8,016 bases of DNA, taken from NCBI GenBank assembly GCA_014380205.1, contig JACMKH010000437.1, positions 1 through 8,016 on the forward strand. The letters run 5' to 3'. The stretch comes from Sphingomonadaceae bacterium (lineage in GTDB: Bacteria > Pseudomonadota > Alphaproteobacteria > Sphingomonadales > Sphingomonadaceae). Below the pieces are notes generated by a model, which saw nothing but the letters and a program-made list of their open reading frames with translations, made no database searches and was not told the origin of the DNA. Position 1 is the first letter of the stretch; each line of letters opens with the position of its first letter. Below, in pieces: positions 1 through 7,704 of the stretch. The translations under genes and the position numbers were made by a program.

Positions 1-1
1 A

Positions 2-226
2 GATCCGCGCCATGCCGAGGTGTCGCTGCTCGCTTTCGGGCCGGCCGCCGCGCGCGCCTTCCCCAATTGGGCGATGGCCTGGCTCGGCAGCGAAGCGCGC
101 GGCGCGGCCCGGTTCGGCGACATCGCGCAGGGTAGCGGCTTCGATCCGTCGCGGATGAGCGCCGACGCCTTGTTCGAAACGCTGCAGCGCCTGGCGCTGG
201 AAGAGGAAAAGAGCGCCGCCGCCTGA
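2..226 (+). CDS. BLUF-domain blue-light sensor protein, C-terminal part (5' end outside window)
   Basis: The frame is open from base 2 to the TGA at 224-226, so this is the last 74 residues of a longer protein. The fragment begins DPRHAEV and continues to AFPNWAMAW, matching the second half of a BLUF domain, where an R-H-x-x-V strand is followed by a (F/A)-x-x-W-x-M motif. BLUF domains bind FAD and sense blue light through a Tyr-Gln-Trp/Met hydrogen-bond network. The conserved Trp (bases 68-70) and Met (74-76) are present; the Tyr and Gln lie upstream, outside the window. About 45 residues follow the Trp/Met motif, ending in a charged tail (LEEEKSAAA). There is no room for an output domain after BLUF, so this is probably a short stand-alone BLUF protein acting by protein-protein contact. 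A GTG at base 20 could be taken as a start but would cut the domain in half. The family call is fairly sure; any partner is unknown. Confidence 0.85.
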   Translation, partial: DPRHAEVSLLAFGPAAARAFPNWAMAWLGSEARGAARFGDIAQGSGFDPSRMSADALFETLQRLALEEEKSAAA

Positions 227-229
227 GCC

Positions 230-254
230 AGGAAACGCGCCGCCGCCCCTTTTC

Positions 255-256
<2 letters not shown>
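230..256. terminator. Weak hairpin between the convergent BLUF and katG stops
   Basis: AGGAAA (230-235) and TTTCCT (251-256) form a 6-bp inverted repeat around a 15-nt GC-rich loop, filling the short gap between the two convergent genes and touching the katG stop. It could act as a bidirectional terminator. The stem is A/T-rich, the loop is long and no clear T-tract follows on either strand, so this is only a candidate. Confidence 0.2.
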
Positions 257-2474
<2,218 letters not shown>

Positions 2475-2502
2475 CTACGCCTCGCGCGTCATGAAGGGAA
2501 AC

Positions 2503-2512
2503 GATTCGAATC
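2503..2512. promoter_or_regulatory. Perfect palindrome GATTCGAATC upstream of katG
   Basis: A perfect 10-bp self-complementary sequence in the katG upstream region, just downstream of the start point implied by the candidate promoter. In this GC-rich context an A/T-containing palindrome in a leader could be an operator. A 5-bp hairpin (GAGGC-TAC-GCCTC, 2471-2483) lies nearer the start codon. No known regulator consensus was recognised, and chance is possible. Confidence 0.2.
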
Positions 2513-2524
2513 CATCGCGGAGAA

Positions 2525-2553
2525 CGAGAAAATCGATCAAGCCCGCCCGTCAA
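2525..2553 (-). promoter_or_regulatory. Candidate katG promoter
   Basis: On the minus strand, TTGACG (2553-2548) matches the -35 consensus at five of six bases. Seventeen bases further on lies TTCTCG (2530-2525), a poor -10 match. This is the best sigma-70-like pair in the 139-bp gap ahead of katG and would give a leader of about 75 nt. No recognisable OxyR site is seen. Activator-dependent promoters often have weak -10 elements, which would fit, but the call is tentative. Confidence 0.25.
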
Positions 2554-2580
2554 CACCAATCCGGGAGTGCCAGATCTCGG

Positions 2581-3474
2581 CTACAGTCGCTCCGCGCTGA
2601 ACGTATCGCACTGCGCCGGATCGCCGCTCTCATACCCCCGCCGCAGCCAGCGCATGCGCTGCTCCGAGGTGCCGTGGGTGAAGCTTTCGGGAACTGTATA
2701 TCCCTGCCCCGCCTGCTGGAGCGTGTCGTCGCCGATCGCCTCGGCCGCGCGCAGCCCTTCTTCGAGATCGCCAGCCTCCATCAACTCGCGCTCGCGGTTG
2801 GCCCAGACGCCGGCGAAGCAATCGGCCTCGAGCTCCATACGAACCTGGAGCTCGTTGCCGGCCGCGCGGCCCGCGCTCGCCTGGCGCGATCGCACCTCGT
2901 CGTTGCGCCCCATCAAGGTCTGGACGTGATGCCCGACCTCGTGCGCGACGACATAGGCTTGCGCGAAATCGCCGGGCGCATCGAGCTGGCGGCTCAAATC
3001 CTCGAAGAACGTTGTGTCGAGATAAATCTTGTTGTCGGCGGGGCAGTAGAAGGGGCCCATCGCCGATTGCGCCGCGCCGCAGCCCGAGTTGCCGCTGCGG
3101 TCGTAAAAAACCAGGTCGGGAGCAACATACTCATCGCCGCGCTCGCGGAAAATCTCCGTCCAGCGGTCCTCGGTCGAGGCCAGCACCTGCGCGACGAAGC
3201 GGTCGGTCTCGCCCTGGATCGCTTCCTCCCCCTCTTTGACCTCGCCGCCGCCGCCGCCGAGCCCGCCGATGCCGAGCCCGCCGCCGCTGCACATCTGGAA
3301 GGCGAAGAAAATCACCACGATCAGCGCGATCGTGCCGCAGCCAAGCTGGCCGCGCCCCCCCATTGGCAAGGGCAGCCCGCCCCCGCCGAGCCCGCCGGGC
3401 ATGCGGAAACCGCCGCCGCCCCCGCCGGTCTGGCGCTCGATGTTGCTGCTTGTGCGACGACCGCCGAAACGCAT
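2581..3474 (-). CDS. Membrane-anchored neutral zinc metallopeptidase (YpfJ type, PF04228 family)
   Basis: A predicted zinc-dependent peptidase of the YpfJ/PF04228 family, whose substrates are mostly unknown. I place the start at the ATG at 3474 (MRFGGRRTSSNIERQ, the usual N-terminus of this family), preceded by the purine-rich ribosome binding site GGAGAG. This gives 297 residues; the frame stays open further upstream but that part looks non-coding. A basic N-terminus and a Gly-rich linker lead to one membrane helix (about residues 46-62, TIALIVVIFFAFQMC), then a second Gly-rich linker and a catalytic domain on the periplasmic side. The HEVGHH motif at 178-183 supplies two zinc-binding His and the catalytic Glu, and ELEADCFAG near 214-222 supplies the probable third ligand. 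C132 and C144 bracket GAAQSAMGPFY and may form a disulfide. It is divergent from the 88-residue membrane protein and could be co-transcribed with katG downstream. Confidence 0.92.
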   Translation of the reverse strand: MRFGGRRTSSNIERQTGGGGGGFRMPGGLGGGGLPLPMGGRGQLGCGTIALIVVIFFAFQMCSGGGLGIGGLGGGGGEVKEGEEAIQGETDRFVAQVLASTEDRWTEIFRERGDEYVAPDLVFYDRSGNSGCGAAQSAMGPFYCPADNKIYLDTTFFEDLSRQLDAPGDFAQAYVVAHEVGHHVQTLMGRNDEVRSRQASAGRAAGNELQVRMELEADCFAGVWANRERELMEAGDLEEGLRAAEAIGDDTLQQAGQGYTVPESFTHGTSEQRMRWLRRGYESGDPAQCDTFSAERL

Positions 3475-3501
3475 GACGACTCTCCCTCTCCGATGCAGCC
3501 G

Positions 3502-3530
3502 ACAATGCGCGGGCGTCCGCATGGTTGCAA
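3502..3530 (-). promoter_or_regulatory. Candidate promoter for the zinc metallopeptidase gene
   Basis: On the minus strand TTGCAA (3530-3525) and CATTGT (3507-3502) are separated by exactly 17 bases. This is a plausible sigma-70-like pair about 28 bases upstream of the ATG, leaving a short leader that contains the strong GGAGAG ribosome binding site. The hexamers match only four and three consensus positions, so confidence is modest. Confidence 0.35.
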
Positions 3531-3568
3531 CGGCGGCGGCGCGGCTGGCGGGGCGGGGCCGCATGGGC

Positions 3569-3574
3569 TATGTT
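3569..3574 (+). promoter_or_regulatory. Candidate -10 element giving a leaderless start
   Basis: TATGTT (three conserved -10 bases T1, A2 and T6 present) ends six bases before the ATG at 3581. A transcript from it would begin at or next to the start codon. No ribosome binding site precedes that ATG, which fits a leaderless mRNA. A good -35 hexamer is not seen 17 bases upstream (TGGCGG). Confidence 0.35.
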
Positions 3575-3580
3575 GCGCCC

Positions 3581-3847
3581 ATGCCGCTCGTGCTCGTCTT
3601 CCTGATGGGGATCGCCAATTTCGCGCTCTACCGCGCGGTGATGGAGAGCGACCATCCCGTGCTCGCCGAGCTTTCGGGAAAAATCCGGACGTGGCTCGGG
3701 CCGTGGGGGCTCTACGCGCTCGAGGCGGTGGTGCTCGTCGCCGCCCTGTGGTTCGCGCGCCAGGGATCGGTCGCCGCGGCGCTGCTCTACGGCCTCTATC
3801 TCGCCGCCAACATCGGCAGCTTCATGCTGCTCCGGCGGATCGGTTAG
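3581..3847 (+). CDS. Small hydrophobic membrane protein of unknown function (88 aa)
   Basis: I do not recognise a named family. The 88-residue product is largely hydrophobic with three likely membrane segments: about residues 2-20 (PLVLVFLMGIANFALYRAV), 45-59 (YALEAVVLVAALWFA) and 62-83 (SVAAALLYGLYLAANIGSFM). An acidic/basic connecting loop (ESDHPVLAELSGKIRTW) lies between the first two. The short C-terminal LLRRIG is positively charged and probably cytoplasmic. The start at 3581 is chosen because the hydrophobic helix begins at once and a TATGTT element lies just upstream; an in-frame ATG at 3563 would add six residues. It is divergent from the zinc metallopeptidase, sharing a 106-bp spacer, and its TAG overlaps the TAA of the convergent serine hydrolase within the four bases TTAG. 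The gene looks real from its clean helix pattern, but its job cannot be read from sequence. Confidence 0.7.
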   Translation: MPLVLVFLMGIANFALYRAVMESDHPVLAELSGKIRTWLGPWGLYALEAVVLVAALWFARQGSVAAALLYGLYLAANIGSFMLLRRIG

Positions 3848-5049
3848 CGCCGAATCTCGAGCAGGCTTCCAGCCATCATCGCTTCCTCCACCGCAAGGAA
3901 GGGCGTACGCCCGCGCGGGCGATCGTTGTCCGAAACGCCCGTCGCGAAATAGGCGACGCCTGTCCCCGCCTCAGGATCGACCCACAGGCCCGAGACCACG
4001 CCATAGGCGTCGCCCGTATGGCCGACGCGAACCCGTCCGTCGCCGAACGGATCGGGGCAGCCGCCCACCCCTATGATCTGCACCGCCAGGCCATAGGCGC
4101 AATAATAGCCGTTCGAGCTGTCGCCGTTGCTGCCGTCGTCCGCCCAGACAGGTGTCGTCATATACGCGACTGTTTGCGGCGACAGGAAGCGCCGTCCCTC
4201 GTGCACGCCGCGGTTAAGCAGCACCCTCCCGATCGCCGCGAGGTCCTCGACCGAGACGCGCGCGCCGCCCTGGGGCGAGAAGAGCGCGCCATTGTCGCCA
4301 AGCGCGTAACCGGAAAGCTCGCAGCCGCCATTGGCGTCGGGCACGACCGCGCAGGGCGGCCGTGCGCCGCGCAGATCGTCGCGCACGACCGCGCCGTGCT
4401 CATCACGCAGCACGACAGCGCGGGCCAGCCGCGCATCGGAGCAAGTCGTCCAGTTGAAGCAGGCGTCGAGCCCGAGCGGCGCGAACACCTCGCGCGCCAT
4501 GACGCGGTCGAAGCGTTCTCCCGTCGCACGCTCGACGACGCTCGCGATCACGGGGAAATTGAGGTTGGAATAGGCGAAGTAGAAACCCCGCTCGCGCGCG
4601 TCCCAGACCTCGGGATTGGCCAGCGTCGCCCGGACGCTTCCGCCGAGCGGAATCACATAAATGTCGTCCCCATCGCGCAGCCCGGAAGTATGCGACAGCA
4701 GGCGTCGCAGCGTGATCACCACATCGGGATGCTCGGGATTGCGCAGCCGCCAGCCGAGATAGAGCGAGACGTCCCTTTCCAGGTCGAGCGTTCCGCGCTC
4801 GACCAGGCGCAGCACGCCGAGCGCCACAATGAGCTTGGAGATCGACGCGATGCGGACGGGATCGTCGGGCGTGAGCCTCCGGCCCGTCGCGGGGTCGGCC
4901 AGTCCCTCCGCGGCCGCCCCGGTGATCGCCTCGCGATTGAATTCGACGCGCGTCCAACTCCACACCGCAGGCGCCTCGGCCGCGGGCGGCGGGACGCTTG
5001 CGCAGCCGGCCAGTGCGAGCATTGCCCCCACGATCATCGATCGCCACAT
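3844..5049 (-). CDS. Serine hydrolase lipoprotein, beta-lactamase/class C (PBP-like) fold
   Basis: A 401-residue member of the beta-lactamase-related serine hydrolases (class C beta-lactamases, D-Ala carboxypeptidases and esterases such as EstB). The start at 5049 gives a lipoprotein signal, MWRSMIVGAMLALAGC, with lipobox LAGC and lipidated Cys16. Ala follows the Cys, which favours outer-membrane sorting. The active-site signatures are in order: SISK with nucleophile S69 and K72; YSN with Y160 and N162 as the YxN motif; and HTG at H344 in place of KTG. LLSHTSGLRD is also typical of the group. The mature domain carries six Cys (197, 203, 233, 243, 317, 331), an even number suggesting disulfides in the periplasm. 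No clear ribosome binding site precedes the ATG; a TTG at 5085 would spoil the signal peptide. Substrate cannot be told from sequence: peptide, ester or beta-lactam are all possible. It is divergent, across 26 bp, from the NAPE-PLD-like gene. Confidence 0.9.
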   Translation of the reverse strand: MWRSMIVGAMLALAGCASVPPPAAEAPAVWSWTRVEFNREAITGAAAEGLADPATGRRLTPDDPVRIASISKLIVALGVLRLVERGTLDLERDVSLYLGWRLRNPEHPDVVITLRRLLSHTSGLRDGDDIYVIPLGGSVRATLANPEVWDARERGFYFAYSNLNFPVIASVVERATGERFDRVMAREVFAPLGLDACFNWTTCSDARLARAVVLRDEHGAVVRDDLRGARPPCAVVPDANGGCELSGYALGDNGALFSPQGGARVSVEDLAAIGRVLLNRGVHEGRRFLSPQTVAYMTTPVWADDGSNGDSSNGYYCAYGLAVQIIGVGGCPDPFGDGRVRVGHTGDAYGVVSGLWVDPEAGTGVAYFATGVSDNDRPRGRTPFLAVEEAMMAGSLLEIRR

Positions 5050-5075
5050 GACGCCGGGAGTAGCGAAGGGCGGCA

Positions 5076-6197
5076 ATGCGCACAATCACCAAGCTGGCGC
5101 GCTGGGCCGGGCACGCGCTGATCTTCCTCCTCATCCTGATCCTGCTGCTGCCGACGCTCGTCCCGCCATTCCTCGACCGCATCTATTATCGCGGGCCCGC
5201 GAGCGGCCATTTCGATGGCGCGCGCTTCGTCAATCCCGATGAAGGGATGAACGAATGGGGCGGTGATCCCATCCGCACGACGGGCGATGCGCGCGGGCGG
5301 GGACGCACGGGCTATCTCGTGCGGGCGATCATGGGCGACGATCGGCCGCCCTGGCCGACCTATGTGCCCGTCACCCCCGCCGTCCCCGAGCCCCGCGTCG
5401 CGGGCGACCGGATGGTCGTCACCTGGGTCGGCCATTCGACCGTGCTCGTCCAGACGCAGGGGCTCAACATCCTCACCGATCCGATCTGGTCCGATCACGC
5501 GACGCCCTTCCCGCCGCTCGGCCCGCGCCGCGTGGCCGCGCCGGGGGTGCGCTTCGAGGATCTGCCCCCGATCGACCTCGTCCTCGTCAGCCACAACCAC
5601 TACGACCATCTCGACCTGCCGACGCTACGCCTCCTGTGGGAGCGCGACAGCCCGCTGATCGTCACCAGCCTCGGCAACGACGCGGTGATCGCCCAGGCCG
5701 GCGCCGAGGCGGCCGCGCGCGATTGGGGCGGGCGCGTGGCCGTGAAGCCCGGCGTCGACGTGATCGTCACGCGCAACCACCATTGGGGCTCGCGCTGGTT
5801 CGTCGACCGCAACCGCGCGCTCTGGTCGAGCTTCGTCGTGCGGACGCCGGGCGGCAACATCTTCTTCGCGGGCGACACCGGCCCGGGCGACATGCGCTGG
5901 CCAGCGGAGGCCGCGCGCCACGGCCCGATCCGCCTCGCGCTCATCCCCATCGGCGCGTTCCGCTTCGAGCCGGGACAGATGTGGAGCGGCACGCATATCG
6001 GCCCCCACCACGCCGCGCGCGTGTTCGAGCAGCTCGGCGCGGCCCACGCGCTCGCGATCCACTGGCGCACCTTCCGCCTGTCATGGGAGGAGATCGACAC
6101 GCCGGCGCGGATGCTGCGCGAAGTGCTGGAGGCGCGCGACATTCCCGCCGATCGCTTCCGCGCGGTGCCGCAGGGGACGAGCTGGGAGGTGCCCTAA
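5076..6197 (+). CDS. Membrane-anchored metallo-beta-lactamase-fold hydrolase, NAPE-PLD-like
   Basis: A 373-residue enzyme whose motifs follow N-acyl-phosphatidylethanolamine phospholipase D, a two-zinc phosphodiesterase. The N-terminus has one hydrophobic helix (about residues 13-31), an uncleaved anchor or signal. The metal site is complete: SHNHYDHLD gives H173, H175, D177 and H178; H236 lies in NHHWGSRW; D267 in FFAGDTG; and H329 in AIHWRTF. H307 (THIGP) sits where NAPE-PLD has its HxxP histidine. VTWVGHSTVLVQ and ILTDPIWSDHATPF are also characteristic of the family. ATG 5076 is the first possible start because an in-frame TAG lies at 5061; GAAGGG upstream may serve as ribosome binding site. 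Family resemblance suggests a phospholipid or other phosphodiester substrate at the membrane, but related bacterial proteins have been assigned to other hydrolases, so the substrate is inferred only. It is divergent from the serine hydrolase and convergent with the VOC gene. Confidence 0.92.
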   Translation: MRTITKLARWAGHALIFLLILILLLPTLVPPFLDRIYYRGPASGHFDGARFVNPDEGMNEWGGDPIRTTGDARGRGRTGYLVRAIMGDDRPPWPTYVPVTPAVPEPRVAGDRMVVTWVGHSTVLVQTQGLNILTDPIWSDHATPFPPLGPRRVAAPGVRFEDLPPIDLVLVSHNHYDHLDLPTLRLLWERDSPLIVTSLGNDAVIAQAGAEAAARDWGGRVAVKPGVDVIVTRNHHWGSRWFVDRNRALWSSFVVRTPGGNIFFAGDTGPGDMRWPAEAARHGPIRLALIPIGAFRFEPGQMWSGTHIGPHHAARVFEQLGAAHALAIHWRTFRLSWEEIDTPARMLREVLEARDIPADRFRAVPQGTSWEVP

Positions 6198-6201
6198 TTC
6201 C

Positions 6202-6219
6202 TCCCCGCACCGCGGAGGA
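6202..6219. terminator. Bulged hairpin between two convergent stops
   Basis: In the 24-bp gap between the NAPE-PLD-like stop and the VOC stop, CCGC-ACC-GCGG (6205-6215) forms a 4-bp stem. It is extended by three pairs (TCC with GGA) across one bulged A. Position and GC content suit a bidirectional terminator for convergent genes. No T-tract is present on either strand, so this is weak evidence. Confidence 0.25.
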
Positions 6220-6221
6220 TC

Positions 6222-6617
6222 TTAGTCCGCCGGCCCCATCTTGAACGCGCACAGCTTGTTGCCGTCGAGATCGCGAAAATAGGCGCCGTAGAACGCCTGC
6301 GGCCCCTCCTCGCTGCGCAGCCCCGGCGGCCCCTCATCGGTTCCCCCGAGCTCGAGCGCCTTGGCGTAAATCCGGTCGACATTGGCGCGCTTGTCCTGGA
6401 CGAGCGCCGGCATCGTGCCGTTGCCCACTGTCGCCGGCTCGCCGTTGTAGGGCGGCGTCACCGCGAGCCCCGGCTTGTCCATCGCCGCGCCCCACATCGT
6501 GAAGCCCGGAGGATCGAACTGCATGATCCGTTTCGCCCCCATCTCGCCGAGCAGCGCGTCGTAGAATCCCCGCGCCTTCTCGATGTCGTTGGTGCCGAGC
6601 GTCACATAGCCGATCAT
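6222..6617 (-). CDS. VOC-fold (glyoxalase/bleomycin-resistance-like) protein
   Basis: A complete 131-residue protein of the vicinal-oxygen-chelate superfamily with two beta-alpha-beta-beta-beta modules. The N-terminal module opens MIGYVTLGTNDIEKARGFYD, and the C-terminal one ends with YGAYFRDLDGNKLCAFKM. Both are typical of small cytoplasmic glyoxalase-like proteins. The start at 6617 is supported by AGGGAGAA about seven bases upstream. In metal-dependent relatives a His sits near residue 4 and a Glu in the NKIE position. Here these are Tyr4 and a Cys (NKLC), so the usual metal ligands are missing and classical glyoxalase I chemistry is unlikely. It might bind a small molecule or drug, or have a divergent activity. 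It is convergent with the NAPE-PLD-like gene and divergent from DUF2891. The family call is sure; the function is open. Confidence 0.93.
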   Translation of the reverse strand: MIGYVTLGTNDIEKARGFYDALLGEMGAKRIMQFDPPGFTMWGAAMDKPGLAVTPPYNGEPATVGNGTMPALVQDKRANVDRIYAKALELGGTDEGPPGLRSEEGPQAFYGAYFRDLDGNKLCAFKMGPAD

Positions 6618-6653
6618 CGCCGTTCTCCCTGTGGTGGATGCCGCGCCCGCTTA

Positions 6654-6674
6654 GCGCGATGACGCGCATCGCGC
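6654..6674. repeat. Perfect 8-bp inverted repeat in the VOC/DUF2891 divergent spacer
   Basis: GCGCGATG (6654-6661) and CATCGCGC (6667-6674) are exact reverse complements separated by ACGCG. The element lies 36 bp from the VOC start and 29 bp from the DUF2891 start, roughly central in the 86-bp shared spacer. It could be an operator for a dimeric regulator serving both genes, or a stem-loop in a leader. High GC raises the chance rate of such repeats. Confidence 0.4.
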
Positions 6675-6691
6675 GAATCGCCCGGTCGCGG

Positions 6692-6697
6692 TAGGAG
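6692..6697 (+). promoter_or_regulatory. Ribosome binding site fixing the DUF2891 start
   Basis: TAGGAG lies six bases before the ATG at 6704. It supports that codon as the start over later candidates and gives a full-length DUF2891 N-terminus. No convincing promoter hexamers were found in the spacer. Confidence 0.6.
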
Positions 6698-6703
6698 CCG
6701 CGC

Positions 6704-7699
6704 ATGGCGCACGCGCTCACCCCTCCTCTCGCCGAGCGCTTCGCGCGGATCGCGCTCGGCCATGTCGGCCGCGAATATCCCTATGTGCTGTTCAACCACG
6801 TCCTCAACGGCCCCGAGGATGCCCGCACGCCGCGCGAGCTCTACCCGATCTTCCACGGCAGCTTCGACTGGCACAGCTGCGTCCACGGCTATTGGCTGCT
6901 GCTGACCTTGCTGCGCCGCTTTCCCGCGATCCCCGCCGCACCCGAGATCGCCGCGCGCGCCGATCGCATGCTGACCGAGGACAAGGTCGCGGGCGAGATC
7001 GCCTATCTCGACCGCGAATATTCGGGCGGGTTCGAGCGGCCCTATGGCTGGGCGTGGCTGCTCGCGCTCCACGCCGAGGCCGCGCGCCACCAGGATCGCG
7101 GCTGGGCCCCCAACCTCGAGCCGCTCGCGCGCGCGCTCGCCGATCGCTTCACGCTCTACCTGCCCAAGCTCAGCTATCCCGTCCGCGTCGGCACGCACTA
7201 CAACACCGCCTTCGCGCTGGTTCATGCGCACGATTGGGCGGCGCGGTTCGACCCCGCGCTCGCCGCGCTGATCGGCGAGCGCGCGCGCTTGCTCTACGGC
7301 GCGGATCGCGGCTGCCAGGCGTGGGAGCCCGGCGGCGACGATTTCCTCTCCTCGGCGCTGATTGAGGCGCTCTGCATGCGGAACGTGCTTGGCGACGCTG
7401 AATTCCGAACCTGGTTCGCCGCCTTCCTCCCCGATCTCGCGCGCGGCGAGCCCCCCAGCCTGTTCCGCCCCGCGACGCTCTCCGACCGAAGCGACGGCAA
7501 GATCGCGCATCTCGACGGCTACAACCTCAGCAAGGCCTGGTGCTGGCGCGCGATCGCCGACGGGCTCGATCCCGCACTAGCCGCCATCGCGCGCGAAACC
7601 GCCGAGACGCATCTTGACGCAAGCCTGCCCCACGTCACTGGCGATTATATGGGTGAGCACTGGCTCGCGAGCTTCGCGACACTCGCGCTGCTGGCCTAG
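6704..7699 (+). CDS. DUF2891 family protein
   Basis: A complete 331-residue protein that I recognise as DUF2891 (PF11199), a family without an assigned function. There is no signal peptide or membrane helix, so it is probably cytoplasmic. The body is mostly alpha-helical, with short conserved aromatic and polar motifs at regular spacing: FDWHSCVHGYW (54-64), FERPYGWAW (110-118), RVGTHYNTAF (161-170), WEPGGDDFLS (207-216), HLDGYNLSKAW (269-279) and GDYMGEHWLASFA (313-325). Helical pairs carrying His, Trp, Asp and Glu at the turns resemble alpha/alpha-toroid enzymes such as some glycosidases and lyases, which hints at a catalytic pocket; this is inference. The ATG has TAGGAG six bases upstream. 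It diverges from the VOC gene and ends five bases before the TonB receptor stop. No neighbour gives a clear functional clue. Confidence 0.88.
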   Translation: MAHALTPPLAERFARIALGHVGREYPYVLFNHVLNGPEDARTPRELYPIFHGSFDWHSCVHGYWLLLTLLRRFPAIPAAPEIAARADRMLTEDKVAGEIAYLDREYSGGFERPYGWAWLLALHAEAARHQDRGWAPNLEPLARALADRFTLYLPKLSYPVRVGTHYNTAFALVHAHDWAARFDPALAALIGERARLLYGADRGCQAWEPGGDDFLSSALIEALCMRNVLGDAEFRTWFAAFLPDLARGEPPSLFRPATLSDRSDGKIAHLDGYNLSKAWCWRAIADGLDPALAAIARETAETHLDASLPHVTGDYMGEHWLASFATLALLA

Positions 7700-7704
7700 G
7701 CGCC

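Noticed and set aside
2559..2575. A hairpin just after the metallopeptidase stop on the minus strand (ATCTGG-CACTC-CCGGAT)
   Set aside because: The 6-bp stem includes a G-U pair and no T-tract follows, so I do not call it a terminator.
3475..3564. A 30-residue N-terminal extension of the zinc metallopeptidase
   Set aside because: The extension is Arg/Ala-rich, unlike the family, while the ATG at 3474 has a strong ribosome binding site and the standard MRFGGRR start.
5600..6142. Minus-strand frames inside the NAPE-PLD-like gene
   Set aside because: The plus-strand gene has all family motifs in one frame; the opposite frames show no motif or ribosome binding site.
6614..7510. A 298-codon minus-strand frame antisense to DUF2891
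   Set aside because: Its translation shows no recognisable domain and the opposite strand carries clear DUF2891 motifs.
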